Below, piece by piece: positions 1-11,371 of a DNA stretch of 64,000 nt. The stretch is from Globisporangium splendens (taxonomy: Eukaryota; Oomycota; Peronosporomycetes; Pythiales; Pythiaceae), in contig VFIW01000014.1 in the NCBI GenBank assembly GCA_006386115.1, positions 384,322 through 448,321 on the forward strand, in the 5' to 3' direction. The translations under genes and the position numbers were made by a program. The first letter of the stretch is position 1. The number at the start of each line of letters is the position of its first letter. The notes beneath the pieces were generated by a model. That model was given only the letters and a program-made list of their open reading frames with translations. It was not told the DNA's origin and did no database searches.

Positions 1-4
1 CTGG

Positions 5-885
5 TTAGTTGTCCTTGACAAATTGCTGCACGAAGGACACACACACACACACACAGACGTATATGATCAGCAACCTAATCCCCCTTCACATGTGAGATCG
101 TAACGAGAGCATGACCCATCACTGAACGATGCGTACCTCGGTGGTTTGCTGAGAGCAGCGAATGAACGCATCCGCGACTTCCTTGCACTGCAGGATGTCG
201 CTCTGCTTGTCTCTATAGCACTGCAGGCACGCGTCCCGCTCAGGCGAACACTGCACGTCGTTGAGCGGCGCGCGGTACTTCTTGCGGCTGATCTCGTCCA
301 CCAGTCGCTGCACGCGCGCGTTTTCCTTTGCCTCGAGCTCCTTTGCGTGCTGCGCTTGCTTTGCGGGGTCCACGGCCGCCGACGCGCTTTCTGCCTGCTT
401 CTTCTGCTTCGCTTCAAAATCCTTACGGAAATCCGACGCCCCCTGTCATGGCATTAGTGTGTTCACGGAGCAAATAGAAACAATAGCGCTATCAGTCTAC
501 GACTGTTCAATAGATAATAACATCCATAAAGACAAAGCCACGGCACCTTTAGATACGCATCCTGCACTTGCTTCTTCACGAACGCTTCCTGTCTACAAAC
601 AACCGCACACAGACACAGACATAATACCAGCACAGCGTAAACCTCCATTCTGAGCACACTGCTTCTATGCTCATTGCGACTACACACACACGAGACGTAC
701 TCTGGGGTGAGCGTGACCGCGTGTCTCTGTGCGGCGGCAGGCTCGGCCGGGGACTTGTCGTTCAGCTGCGCGACGAGCGCGGGCGTGAGGTTGATGGATG
801 CCGTGGACTCTCCCTGGCGCTCGCCGTGGTTCTTGAGCTCGGTCTCGACGTCCGAGGTCTCGACGCGCGATTGGTTGCCGCCCAT
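5..885 (-). CDS. MIC19: MIC19/CHCHD3-like MICOS subunit
   Basis: Four exons, 885..701, 592..547, 442..137 and 25..5, give 185 residues in one frame. The N-terminus is MGGNQSR, a Gly-2 start fitting N-myristoylation as in animal MIC19. The segment INLTPALVAQLNDKSP (about residues 31-48) matches the conserved N-terminal stretch of that family. A charged, probably helical middle leads to a CHCH domain with Cys142, Cys152, Cys163 and Cys173, an exact CX9C-X10-CX9C pattern, the signature of MIC19/MIC25. Known role of the family: a peripheral inner-membrane protein of the mitochondrial contact site and cristae organising system, oxidised in the intermembrane space through Mia40. The last coding exon adds only six residues. 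Intron 3 contains a CA run. The junction of exons 1 and 2 has an alternative GT/AG pairing; other junctions are clear. The human protein is somewhat longer (227 residues). Confidence 0.85.
38..55. repeat. (CA)n microsatellite in last intron of MIC19
   Basis: A run of about nine CA units, read as GT on the coding strand, lies just before the final acceptor of the MIC19-like gene. No other function is visible. Confidence 0.9.
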
Positions 886-2056
886 TGTCTGCGATCGCTT
901 CAAGTTCGTCCTAGTTGGTGTCGAAGGCGGCGGCGCGCAATATTCACGTCAGGTTTCCGTCTTGGATGAGAGGGTCTTCTTGCGGCCAACAGCGATAGCA
1001 ATCGAGCCACCCAAAAACCCAATGTGAGTGCAGATACCGGTTTTTACTGTTTGGGATAAATGGAGTGGTAAAAAGCAAAACCGGTGAAGAAGATTGTGCC
1101 AATAGAAAATGCCGGTTATCGCGTTTAGTCGTCCTTTTTCTATTGGCAGTAGTGCTATTTTTCTCACAGCAAATCATCACTTCCAAAACTTGATTATACT
1201 CGATTCGTTCAAGAAGCACCGATACAAAATACAAATGAATGAATGAAACACGCTTTAGTGTGGCTGTCCACTGCACAAAATGGAGCAAAATCGAGGCTGT
1301 CGATGATGAGCCACAATCCAACGACACTCCCTCTCGTCACCGTCATTCCCCCGACATACAAAAACCAAGTCTAAATTCGTGAATCCATCCATTTTTTTGC
1401 TTAAACCCCACGCATCCATACAAAAGGCTACACCATCGTGCAAACTTGCCATTTGGGGAAATTCTGTCGAGCGAACAATAGAAGACCGGAACAGTAATCC
1501 CAAAGTTGGCCCCTAGGAAAGCAGTTCCATTGCTGCTTTGCTGTTTCAAGCGATCTTTGGGAACGTGCGGATGCAATGCGGTACCGGATACAGCTGGTGA
1601 TCGCTTGAGCCTCCGCGGTGGTGCATGGAGCTAAAGCATTCACCAACCATTGCAAAGATACATCTTGCTCACTCTCGCGGTTGGCAGAATAGGTACCGCT
1701 GTGGAACAGCTGACACAAAAATCTTGCACTTTGAACCCATTATCAACAATGCCCTGCTCGAACTGATTGTACCCAATCCGGAATTCAAGCTTCGAAGACC
1801 TGCAGTATCCCATAAACCTGTGTTTCCGCATTTGACAACCATGACGAGGGAGACACACGCTTTGGTTGACCTGCTTCTGTCCATCCACCCAGCCACAGCC
1901 CCCTATGGCTCCTCACCACGTCAGCACCAATGCAGCTGGCGGTGGGCTCTGGACAAGGCAGGGGAGGTCTTTCAAAAAGGGGGTGGAGGGATAGCCACGT
2001 GCGCTCTTGTTGCCTCTGTCCGTCCGTCGATTTTTGGGCTCTGGAGGGAACGTGGA
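886..2056. other. Intergenic region, MIC19 5' flank to CFA 5' flank
   Basis: No supportable gene is seen in about 1.2 kb between two divergent genes. Two ACCGGT hexamers at 1036-1041 and 1080-1085 lie 150-200 bp upstream of the MIC19 start. Open frames here are short, have poor codon use and match no family. Confidence 0.6.
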
Positions 2057-2076
2057 TTCTCATTTTTCAACTCCCT
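2057..2076 (+). promoter_or_regulatory. Inr+FPR-like oomycete transcription start
   Basis: The stretch TCATTTTTCAAC at 2060-2071 fits the oomycete initiator (TCATT core) followed by the flanking promoter region. It lies about 45 bp before the chosen ATG at 2112, a usual 5' UTR length in this group. It supports 2112 rather than the in-frame ATG at 2007, which lies upstream of this presumed start. Confidence 0.6.
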
Positions 2077-2087
2077 CGCAAGATCCG

Positions 2088-2110
2088 AAGAAGAAGAAGA
2101 AGAAGAAGAC
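2088..2110 (+). repeat. (GAA)n leader repeat
   Basis: Seven GAA/AAG units directly precede the CFA ATG, in the presumed 5' UTR. In frame they would add a lysine run, but the Inr-like site places translation after them. Confidence 0.8.
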
Positions 2111-2111
2111 G

Positions 2112-3347
2112 ATGTCTGCCGTCAAGCAAAACACCGCCATCATCGCCGCCTCCGTGGTCGGTGGTGTCACCCTCGGCTCGCTGCTGCTGCGTGCGGCGCT
2201 GCAGCCAGTGCTGCGCTCACGCGCCACCACGTTCATCAAGAAGATGCTCGCGGAAGCCGACATCATCGTCGGCCGCGACATCATCGTGCACGACGAAGCC
2301 ATCTTCCTGGACTGGGTGAACCGCGGCATGCTCGCGATCGGCGAATCGTACATGGCCAAGAAGTGGGAAGCCGTGACGCCGTTGGACGTCGTGCTCACCC
2401 GCTTGCTCTCTCTGCCAGCGGACTCCAAGCGCAAGCTCTTCAAGGCGTGGAACGCCAAGCTCATCGGTCTCGGCGCCCACATCTTCAACTACCAGTCGCC
2501 ATCGCGCGCTGGTATTGTCGGTGCGCACCACTACGACATCGGTAACGACTTCTTCAAGCTCTGGTTGGACCCATACATGCAATACTCGTGCGCGTACTTC
2601 AAGGGCGTCGAGGACGACTTTGACTTGGACAAGGCTCAGCAGAACAAGCTTCACTTAATTGCCCAGAAGCTCAAGCTCGAGCCAGGCATGCGTGTCTTGG
2701 AAATCGGCTGTGGCTGGGGTGGTCTTGCGTGCTTCTTGGCCAAGAACTACGGTGTCCACGTCACGGGTATCACGATCTCCAACGAGCAGCTCAAGGGTGC
2801 GCGTGAATGGGCCGAGCGCGAAGGTGTCTCACACCTCACGAGCTTCGAGTACTGCGACTACCGCAAGATGAGCCGCCAGTTCGACCGTGTTGTGTCCATT
2901 GCCATGGTGGAAGCCGTCGGCTACAAGAACTTGGACGAGTACTACTCGGTCGTCTCGCGCTGCTTGAAGGACGGCGGTCTCGCGTTGGTCCACGGTATCG
3001 CGGCGAACCGCTCCATCAAGGTGCCAATCCAATTGTGGGTCTTGAAGTACATTTTCCCGAACGGCTTCTTGCCATCCACGGCGCAGATGCTGCTCTTCTC
3101 GGAACGCAAGTTGGTCATCGAAGACGTGCACAACCTCGGTCCCGACTACGACAAGACCCTGATGTGCTGGAACCAGCGCTTCCAGGAGCACCTCAAGAAC
3201 GGCAACATCAAGCGCAGCGACGTGTTTGTCCGCATGTGGGAGTACTACCTCATGTACTGCGCGGCCGGTTTCCGTGCGCGCACGATCCAATTGTGCCAGA
3301 TCGTGTACTCCAAGAAACGTGCTGAGCGTTACGACACCTTCAGATAA
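2112..3347 (+). CDS. Cyclopropane-fatty-acid synthase-like methyltransferase
   Basis: Intronless, 411 residues. Residues about 9-30 form a hydrophobic segment (IIAASVVGGVTLGSLLL) that probably anchors the protein to a membrane. The CFA synthase core follows: YDIGNDFFKLWLDPYMQYSCAYF at about 141-163 is the family signature, and VLEIGCGWGGL at about 195-205 is the S-adenosylmethionine-binding loop. The C-terminal half holds the conserved Tyr/Glu-rich segment MWEYYLMYC. Family reaction: transfer of a methylene from SAM to a cis double bond of a phospholipid acyl chain. Bacterial enzymes are about 380 residues, so length fits once the anchor is subtracted. The start was chosen just after an AAG-repeat leader and an Inr-like site. 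A decayed partial copy lies 2.7 kb downstream at 6003-6419. Product specificity (cyclopropane or other alkylation) cannot be told from sequence. Confidence 0.88.
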   Translation: MSAVKQNTAIIAASVVGGVTLGSLLLRAALQPVLRSRATTFIKKMLAEADIIVGRDIIVHDEAIFLDWVNRGMLAIGESYMAKKWEAVTPLDVVLTRLLSLPADSKRKLFKAWNAKLIGLGAHIFNYQSPSRAGIVGAHHYDIGNDFFKLWLDPYMQYSCAYFKGVEDDFDLDKAQQNKLHLIAQKLKLEPGMRVLEIGCGWGGLACFLAKNYGVHVTGITISNEQLKGAREWAEREGVSHLTSFEYCDYRKMSRQFDRVVSIAMVEAVGYKNLDEYYSVVSRCLKDGGLALVHGIAANRSIKVPIQLWVLKYIFPNGFLPSTAQMLLFSERKLVIEDVHNLGPDYDKTLMCWNQRFQEHLKNGNIKRSDVFVRMWEYYLMYCAAGFRARTIQLCQIVYSKKRAERYDTFR

Positions 3348-3687
3348 ATGTTGCGCATATCAATAGTCAAGTGGCGTTAGTGGAGAGCTCCGTGCGGACG
3401 GAATATGCGCGCTCCTCAGCGGCAGTGTGTATCAATCAGTCTATATCTGCGAGCTTCATCCTCCCAGCCATTCCTGTAGAAAGAAAGAGAATCCATATCA
3501 TGTTTGTAAGGACGTAAACACGAAAAAAAAGATACTCACGTCCAACGTGACCTCCATTTTGCTTGAAGTCGCCATTTACGCTTCTGCAATCATACATTTT
3601 ATATATAAAGCGCACACTTTTCCATTCAAGAAAAGCAGGATACCTCCCTGTATGCTGCTCTCTGCTTCGCCACTTCTTCCTTCTTCT
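3348..3687. other. Convergent intergenic spacer
   Basis: 3' flanks of the CFA gene (plus) and the PSI membrane protein (minus). AT-rich, no gene seen. Confidence 0.6.
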
Positions 3688-5224
3688 TTATTGCGGTGTC
3701 AGGTACTCTGTGCACTTGCACAGGCCGCGATCGTATTCAGCACCAACGAGGAACTCGATATCATCCACAGACGTCGAAATGCGGTAGATCTAATACAGTA
3801 CAACAGATAACACATTCGTCAAGCCGTCAAAGTTAAAATCAATAAGGCACATGCGACCGCAACGCATAAGACACAAACCTTGTGTTTTCCCCACGTGATG
3901 GAGCCGGAGACCGTCGCATTGATGCGGAAAATGAGCTCGTTGTTTCGGAAATCCGACCAAAGCGAGTACGCCTCCGAGTAGCCCGGTTCAATCTTGATCG
4001 GCGCGATGACGTCGGTGATGGAGCCAGCTTTCGCTTCCAAGGGGGCGTCCAGCTTCCAGTACCCGACCAGCGTGCCATTGTGGTAAATGTCGGCTTTGCC
4101 TTCCTCGAGCATGAACCCAAAGCGGTTCTCGTTGATCGCACTGATCAGCACTTGGTACTCGATCTTTGGGTGCAGGCTTCGCAGACTCTGCAGGATCGAC
4201 TCCCAGTCGAACTCGCGGTTGCATACGTTGTAGTCGGGCATGCGCGGGTAAAACATGAGCGCGAGCACCGTGATGCCAATCAGACTTGCAAGCGACACGA
4301 CGCGAATCATAAACGGGCGCCATGTAAACGAACGCTCTCTGTGAAAATAAACAAGCAGTTAGACATTGGATCTCGCCGCATCATAAAGCAATATCCCATT
4401 GCAAAATAAACCTCTCGCGGCGAGCACTCAGTCGTTCAAGCGCCACGTTGTCCATATCTTCTTCAAACGACATGATATCGTGCTCATGGACGCCCGCGAG
4501 CAGCGGCTGTTCTTGAGACTGCGCCAATTCTTCATCATCCTTGTTGCTGTTTTGTAAAGTAGCCAGCATTTCCATTAAAAAAAATACCACCAGCCGCATT
4601 GGCAAATAACAAGCGAGACTTACATGAGCGTCGTGTTCTTCTTCTTCCGTGCACCAATCGGCGGTGCGCGAGCATTCTTTCGCGACTTTCGGCATCGCAG
4701 GAACACGGAGCAAATCGACGCGATGCCGCAAATGCAGCACGTCAACGTGACAATCAGGCACAGCACGGCGATGACCACAGACGGCGGCGGACCATAGCCG
4801 ACATACTGGGGCTCCGGACGCTTACAATCTGTTGCATGGCAACATCCATCATCAGCTCTCAATATCCAATCCTTCGTACACACTCCGAGGCACACGCATT
4901 GAGTGCAACGCAGCAAAGATACGAAAGTCCACCTGCACCCAGATTCAACCCATGCATTGAACACAATACGTTACCGTCGAGGTGATGGCACGTCGAGATC
5001 CCCGTGACGCAGCCCAGTGGAGACCCGATCGCGTGGCACTGGAAGTCGAACTCGCAGAAGTGGCACGCGTAGCTCGCATTGACGCACGCGTCGCAGGTCT
5101 TGTACTCGGCGCACGCGGTCCACGTCGCGTTCGCGGTTTCGTTCAGCGCCAGCTCCTCGTAGGAGACGTCCTCCACGACGCGCTCGAGTGGTGCAGGGAG
5201 CGCAGAGCGAGCGGCGTTCGGCAT
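3688..5224 (-). CDS. PSI-domain two-pass membrane protein
   Basis: Five exons, 5224..4975, 4882..4624, 4546..4412, 4338..3879 and 3789..3688, join in frame to 401 residues. Exon 1 plus the start of exon 2 hold a Cys-rich PSI/plexin-like module (about 38-100: CAEYKTCDACVNASYACHFC and following Cys). A strong transmembrane helix (VVIAVLCLIVTLTCCICGIAS) comes next, then a basic stop-transfer run, an acidic cytosolic loop, and a second helix near 225-245. The C-terminal part, with alternating beta-like hydrophobics and the phrases DIYHNGTLVGYWKL and NNELIFRINATVSG, resembles LEA_2-type domains and has N-glycosylation sequons. No signal peptide is visible at the chosen start, so an upstream exon could be missing. 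The last exon is recovered only by splicing past a stop in the retained intron. Function unknown; a surface or endomembrane receptor-like protein is an inference. Confidence 0.72.
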
Positions 5225-6002
5225 GCTGACGGCGAATTAATTCGTCTCTTGGTCTCTATGGACGCACTGCACACGCAGCAGCAACTGCCTTCTCAGCTTC
5301 TTTTTCAACGGCACGCGCCAAAAGAGAAAAGAAAATCTTCAACAAAGGAACGAGATACCCTGTCGAATCCGATCAATTCATTTTGGAGCAACAGATCGTC
5401 TCAGAAATGAATCGTGGTTCACCTGAGAATGAGTTAGGGTTCCCTTTTTATCGACTTTTGGGCTGTCCAGATGACAAAAAGGCAACTGACTGACTGCAGG
5501 CACGAACAGGGCGAGACACGCTCGAGAAAGAGCACTTGGCGTCGATTGCATGCAGAGGTTGGCTGCGCCTCTTCTCCTTTTGCGGCTCTATTGTAGCCGC
5601 TTGCTGTTGTTGTTGATTGATGCTCTGACGTCACTCCGAGATGAGTCTGTTTTCGCGTTTGAGGGAGATGCAATCGTTATCCTGAATCATCTCCGCACCA
5701 ACGAAAGGGATCCTGTATCCTGTGTCTGATGCACTCGGATCACAACCACCAGGAAGGGAGCTTGCCCTTTCTCCAGCTCAAATGGACCTCTTTGGATGAT
5801 TGCTAGCGCACTCCCCGTTGACACACCTCTCCAAGGACTGTGGTGGATTCATCCTGATTTGAGTCAGGAAAAATGGCAAGCCCAAGTTCCCTGTGTTCCA
5901 TTTCCGATTCTGCCTCAAGTTGCACAGCTCTCCCAATCGCTTGTTCCAGCTACTGCTCTGTTGTCCATGGCCACTGCGAAGCGAGCTCCTGCTCTGTTGC
6001 CC
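5225..6002. other. Intergenic region upstream of the CFA relic
   Basis: No gene seen. A CTCATTCTCA stretch on the minus strand near 5420 could be the Inr of the PSI-protein gene, but this is weak. From 5966 the sequence holds a 36-bp imperfect tandem duplication covering the start of the CFA relic. Confidence 0.5.
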
Positions 6003-6419
6003 ATGGCTTCCGCAAAGCGAGAGACCGCGTTGATCACTGCTTCGGTCGTCGGTGGAGCTGCGCGTGCCTCGTTCCTGCTTCGCGCAGTGACGAAGTCAAT
6101 CGTGAAGACTCGAGCCGCGACCCTCATCAAGGGTATGCTAGTCGATGCCAACATTATCGTCGGTCGGGACACCACGGTGCACGATAATTCGATGTTCTTC
6201 GATTGGACGACTCGCGGCATGCTCGGGATCGGAGAATCGTACATGGCAAAGGAATGGGACGCAATCATCCCGTTGGATGAAGTACTTGCTTGCCTCCAGA
6301 CCCAGCGCTACGGCACTGTCAGACAAGCAGGCAAACGTATAGATCGGCGCCAATGGAGAGTGTGCCATCTGCGACTTGACATCCATGCGAACGGCAAGTC
6401 AACAGCATCATTCCGTTGA
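6003..6419 (+). pseudogene. Truncated CFA-synthase copy
   Basis: Residues 1-100 from the ATG at 6003 align without gaps to the N-terminal 100 residues of the intact CFA-like protein at 2112-3347. Shared blocks include ASVVGG, NIIVGRD, RGMLGIGESYMAK and IPLDEVLA. After about 6300 the similarity stops abruptly and the frame runs through unrelated sequence to a stop. The SAM-binding loop and the whole catalytic region are absent, so it cannot be an active methyltransferase. The copy is in the same orientation, pointing to tandem duplication followed by loss of the 3' part. Upstream, the N-terminal motif is repeated (MATAKRAPALLPMASAKRET). Substitutions are spread over codons, so the duplication is not recent. 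A short membrane-anchored product is possible but unproven. Confidence 0.82.
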
Positions 6420-6917
6420 TACAATCGTCATTCCTGTGTTGTCACCAACATTCTCATTTGTTTGTTAGGCTATCGGTTACAAATGCAAACTGATGTGATT
6501 TGTTGAAAAACCTCAAAACCTCGATTCTTCTATTTTGGGTTCCAACTTGTAAATGAAACGCTTCGATGCGATGTCGCACGAAGGTGACCCCAAAACAAAT
6601 GACAGCTGGACTCATCCTATTATTCTGTCCCTTGCAGTACGCTTGGTGCGAGTGCTTTTTGCTCCTTACGCCGACCTCACACTGTCAACAGCACAAAGCC
6701 CGCCAATCTCGGAAGCACCGCCTGCCGAACGCTCCGCGTGCCGCGTCTTCTTCGCCACATTACGGGACGACGACACGCCGGACGCCGACCGCCAGGCACA
6801 CCACTCGATAGCGCTTGTCTCTCACGCCATTTCGATACCCCGTTGGCTCCATAGATCGTGTTGGACCCCTTTCAAAGAAACGTGGAAAGAGGAGACACAT
6901 TGAGCGTGTGTGCGACC
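6420..6917. other. Intergenic, 5' flank of the ISWI-like gene
   Basis: No gene seen. The stretch CTCACGCCATTTCG near 6821 is a weak Inr-like candidate about 90 bp before the ISWI ATG. Confidence 0.5.
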
Positions 6918-9900
6918 ATGGGGAAGAACGACGGGCATGTGAAGGAGAACCGCGGCGACTGGGTCGCTGTGGAGGCGCAGTTCCAGAACTCGGAGCCGAG
7001 CCAGCCGGTGAAGCCCAAGAGCGCGTTCATGTTTTTCCAGAAGAAAATGATGAGCGATGTCAAGAACGATCTCGCTCTGCGCGCGGCCGAGAAGAACGAG
7101 ACGTTGGAGCTCGGCGCGATCTCGAAGGAGATGAGCGCGCGCTGGCAGCAACTCTCCGCCGTCGACAGAGAAGAGTTTGTGGAGCTGGCGACGGAAGACC
7201 GCAAGCGGTACGACGAAGAGTGCCGCATCCGAGACCAGGAGGTCGAAGACGCGCGGAAGCGCAAGCGAGAGGAACTGTATGGAGATGTCGAAGGCAAGCG
7301 TGAGCGCAAGAAAGTAAGTCAACATGTGTTTTATGCATATGATCTTCAACGCTAGACGTGAAAAGGCGGGGATAGTAATGCATGATGGTTTTATTTGCAG
7401 AACCAGATTCCCGAGGAATCAAAGCCAAAGCGCGTGCCGCGTGAATTGACAGAGAAGCAACTTGAAGCGAAAAAAATGCGCGATGAAATTCGGCAGCAAG
7501 AAGTGGACGTAAGCTACTACTTTTGTATTTGTTGTTGTTTTCACGAGATGAGGAGTCAAAATCGAATGCAATGTGTGTATATCGTAGGAACGCAACGAGC
7601 TGAAAGCCGAAGAAAAACGCCAAAAAGATGAACTTGCTCAGAAGAAATCGGAAATTGCGTCGGCACGACTCAAGTATTTGCTATCACAGAGTGATATTTT
7701 CGCGCATTTCAGCGGAAAAGTGGGGAAGAACAAGGAGAAAATTGGCGAGGTCGACACTTCGTCAGGGAAGAAGAAGAAGCGCATCAGTGAGCGCGAAGAA
7801 GACGAGAGTCTGCTGACCGACAAGCACGACGTTGTGCGGCTCACGAAGCAACCATCGGTGATCAAGTTTGGTACCATGCGTCAGTATCAACTGGAAGGGC
7901 TGAGTTGGATGATCAATCTCGCGCATCAAGGTATCAATGGCATTCTGGCCGATGAAATGGGTCTCGGCAAAACGCTGCAGACGATCTCCGTGCTGGGTTA
8001 CTTTTTAGAATTCGAAAAAGTCTCGGGTCCGCACATTGTGTTGGTCCCCAAGTCAACGTTGAGTAACTGGCTCAATGAGTTCAACCGTTGGTGTCCAGCT
8101 CTGCGCGCCGTGAAGTTTCACGGTGACAAGGAAGAGCGTCAACGTGTGATCAACGAGATCTTGTGTCCCGGGTTGCCGGACAAGAAGCGCAAGTTTGACG
8201 TCTGCGTGACGACATTCGAAATGTGTTTGAAGGAGAAAACGGCACTCTGCAAATTTGCGTGGCGATACCTTATCATCGACGAAGCGCATCGTATCAAAAA
8301 CGAAGGATCGCAGTTTTCGACTGTGGTAAGTGCATTGATCCTTTTACGCACACATGGTTCTTTTCACGGCATGAGCACTGAAGTTTGTCTATTGTCTATG
8401 TGTTACCTAGGTGCGTATGCTTGATACCGAGCACCGTTTGCTGCTGACAGGAACCCCGCTGCAAAACAACTTGCACGAGTTGTGGGCGCTGCTGAACTTC
8501 TTACTCCCCGATGTGTTTGCGTCTTCGAGCGAGTTCGACGAATGGTTCAATCTCGACGTGGACGATGATGAGGCCAAGAAACAAATGATCGGTCAGTTGC
8601 ATAAAATCCTTCGACCGTTTATGCTCCGTCGTTTGAAGGCTGATGTTGAGAAGAGCTTGCCGCCGAAAAAAGAAACGCTCCTGTATGTTGGCATGTCGGC
8701 TATGCAGAAAACTCTTTACAAGTCGCTGCTGTTGCGTGACATGAACACCGTCATGGGTGGGGCTCAAGGTGTATCCAGAAGCGCGTTGCAGAACATCGTC
8801 ATGCAGTTGCGAAAGTGCTGTGGACACCCGTATTTGTTTGAAGGACAAGAAGATCGAAACTTGGATCCGTTAGGAGAGCACGTCATTGAGAACTGTGGTA
8901 AAATGGTGCTGATGGATAAACTACTCAAGAAGCTGAAACAACGTGGTTCGCGTGTGCTGATCTTCACGCAGATGACTCGAATCCTAGATGTGATGGAGGA
9001 TTTCTGTCGAATGCGGCAATACGATTACTGCCGCATTGATGGGCAGACGTCATACGATGAGCGAGAGAACTCGATCGAAGAGTACAACCGACCTAACTCG
9101 TCCAAGTTCATCTTCTTGCTGTCCACGCGTGCCGGTGGTCTCGGAATCAATCTTTACACTGCTGACGTTGTCATTTTGTATGACTCTGATTGGAATCCGC
9201 AAGCAGATCTTCAAGCCCAGGATCGTGCTCATCGTATCGGACAGAAGAAGGAAGTGAATGTCTATCGCCTCGTCACGTCGGACTCGGTGGAAGAAAAGAT
9301 TATCGAGCGTGCGCAACAAAAGCTTAAGTTGGATGCAATGGTTGTCCAGCAAGGCCGTCTGCAAGAAAAGCAGTCGAAGCTGAGCAAGAACGACATGCTC
9401 GAGATGATCCGCTTTGGTGCTGACCAGGTTTTCCGTGCGACTGATTCCAACATCACTGACGAAGACATTGACGCCATTTTAGCCAAGGGTGAGCAAAGAA
9501 CGGAAGAGATGAAAAAGAAAATGCAAGTGCATGACAAGGGTGACATGCTTGATTTCAAACTCGATGGTGGTGGCTGTCAGAATCACGACGGCATTGATTA
9601 CTCAAACGAAAAAGAACGCCAAGAGGAGCTCAAGAGACTCGCGGAAGCTGAGTTTGCGAGGAGTCTCGCCGAAGGTATGGGCAAACGTGAGCGCCGAACC
9701 GTCATTCGCCAAAGTAACATGCCGCCAGACGGGAAACGTAGCAGCAACAACAAATCCAAGCAGTTGCCAAAGGCGTTGCGTCTGCCTCGAATGGATGAGT
9801 GGCAATTTTACAACCGCAAGCGCTTACTTGAGCTGCATGAAATTGAATGTGGAAACTACGAGCAAGCGAAGCAGGAAATGGAGAAGCCACCTCTACCTCC

Positions 9901-11371
9901 GCATGCGCAGTACTTGACTGCCGAAGAGCTGGACGAAAAAGAGAAGTTGTTGCGTGAAGGCTTTGGTGACTGGAACAAACCGCAGTTTTTCTTGTTCATC
10001 AAACTGCTGGCGAGGTATGGACGCGTAAATGTCGAAGCTGTGGCCCGCGAGATGGGAAAGCCGTTTGAAGAAGTGAACCGGTATGCCAAGGTTTTCCTCA
10101 CTCGTGGTCAGGAAGAGCTTGGTGACTGGCCCAAGATTTTGAAATCGATCGAAAAGGGAGAATCGAAGCTTCTTGAAATTGGTCGTTTGACGGAGGAAAC
10201 TGCGCGAAAAGTGAACAGATACTCCAACCCGTGGGAAGACATGCCGATTAACTACCAAGGAAAAGGAGGCAAGGTGTTCACTGAAGAGGAAGATCGTGTT
10301 CTTCTGTGCCTTGTCAACAAGTTTGGGTATGGATCGTGGGAGAAGATTAAAGAAGAGATCTCCAGTCTCGAAATATTCTCGTTCGATTACTACCTGCGCT
10401 CCCGAACGGCTGCAGAGCTTGGACGACGTTGTGATTCGCTGATGCGCATTTGTGAAAAAGACAATGCTGATTTAGAAGTCAAGGAGAAGAAAGAGCAAGA
10501 GATGCGGCAGCAGCTGATGAAGCAGCGCGAGAGCCTTGATGAACGCTTGGTTGCTGCTCGTGAGGAGCTCAAGCAGAACCAGCTTCGCGTCGATGAACTG
10601 ATCATGAAAGAAGCGAAGCGAATGCAAGCACAGCGTGAGGCGAAGCGATCGAAGAAGCGAAAAGAACGAGATGAAAAAGACGAGCTTGTGGACCGCTACG
10701 CTGACGAACTCGCGGAGTTTGTGGTCAAGGTTACCAGCATGGATCTGGCAAAGACTGCTCTTGACTTCGCCGCCTTCATCAAGAATACGAAGGGAGAGGA
10801 CCTGGAGCCGTCGTACGTCTTGAGAAAGATTCGGCAGATCGCGGAACCCATTGAAAACTCGACCAAGGGGATGCTGGCATGGAGGCTGAAAGAAGAGACA
10901 ACAAGCGGAGGAAACAAGAAACTGAAGCAAGAAGATGCGGCGGATGCTTCGGAGTCAGTGCGCGTCAAAGCAGAAGAGGAAGACGACGAAGAAGACAACG
11001 TTGGGTCGCCTCGTTCTGCAAACGCTTCTCGTCTACCGAAATCGCCGTGGTCGCCAACAGCGATGAAGCAGAAGAAAAGCCTGTCATCTGCTGGGAAAGC
11101 CGTGAAAAAAGAGAAGAAGACTGGGAAAGTGAAAACTAGTGTGACAAAGCCACAAGACGTGAAGAAGCCTCGCAGTGCGTACGTTTTGTTCAGCATCGAA
11201 AAGCGCAAAGTAGTGCGTGCGACGATGGACCCGGGGGCGCAGCTGATCGACGTCATGGCTAAGCTCTCCCAGATATGGAAGGACATGACCGACGAGGAGC
11301 GCGAGCCGTGGGTGGAAGCCGCGATGCAGGACAAGCTGCGTTACGAACGCGAAATTAACGAGACTGACTGA
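6918..11371 (+). CDS. ISWI chromatin remodeller with HMG box at both ends
   Basis: Four exons, 6918..7313, 7401..7508, 7588..8325 and 8411..11371, give 1400 residues with all junctions phase 0 and GT-AG. Residues about 30-105 form an HMG box (KPKSAFMFFQKKM...ARWQQLS...Y). The SNF2 ATPase begins near 265 (RQYQLEGLSWM), with Walker A DEMGLGKT at about 291-298, DEAH at about 399-402, LLTGTPLQNN after the third intron and motif VI (QDRAHRIGQ) near 685. A HAND-like region, a SANT domain (PQFFLFIKLLARYG, near 936) and a SLIDE domain (FTEEEDRVLLCLVNKFGYGSW, near 1037) identify ISWI rather than CHD or SWI2. A coiled, basic stretch and an acidic run follow, then a second HMG box at about 1331-1398 (KKPRSAYVLFSIEKRK). 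Family role: ATP-driven nucleosome sliding and spacing in the nucleus. The fused DNA-binding boxes suggest that linker-DNA contacts usually supplied by partner subunits are built in. Confidence 0.93.

Noticed and set aside
2007..2111. N-terminal extension of CFA synthase from the ATG at 2007
   Set aside because: It lies before the Inr-like start and would encode a lysine run from a GAA repeat.
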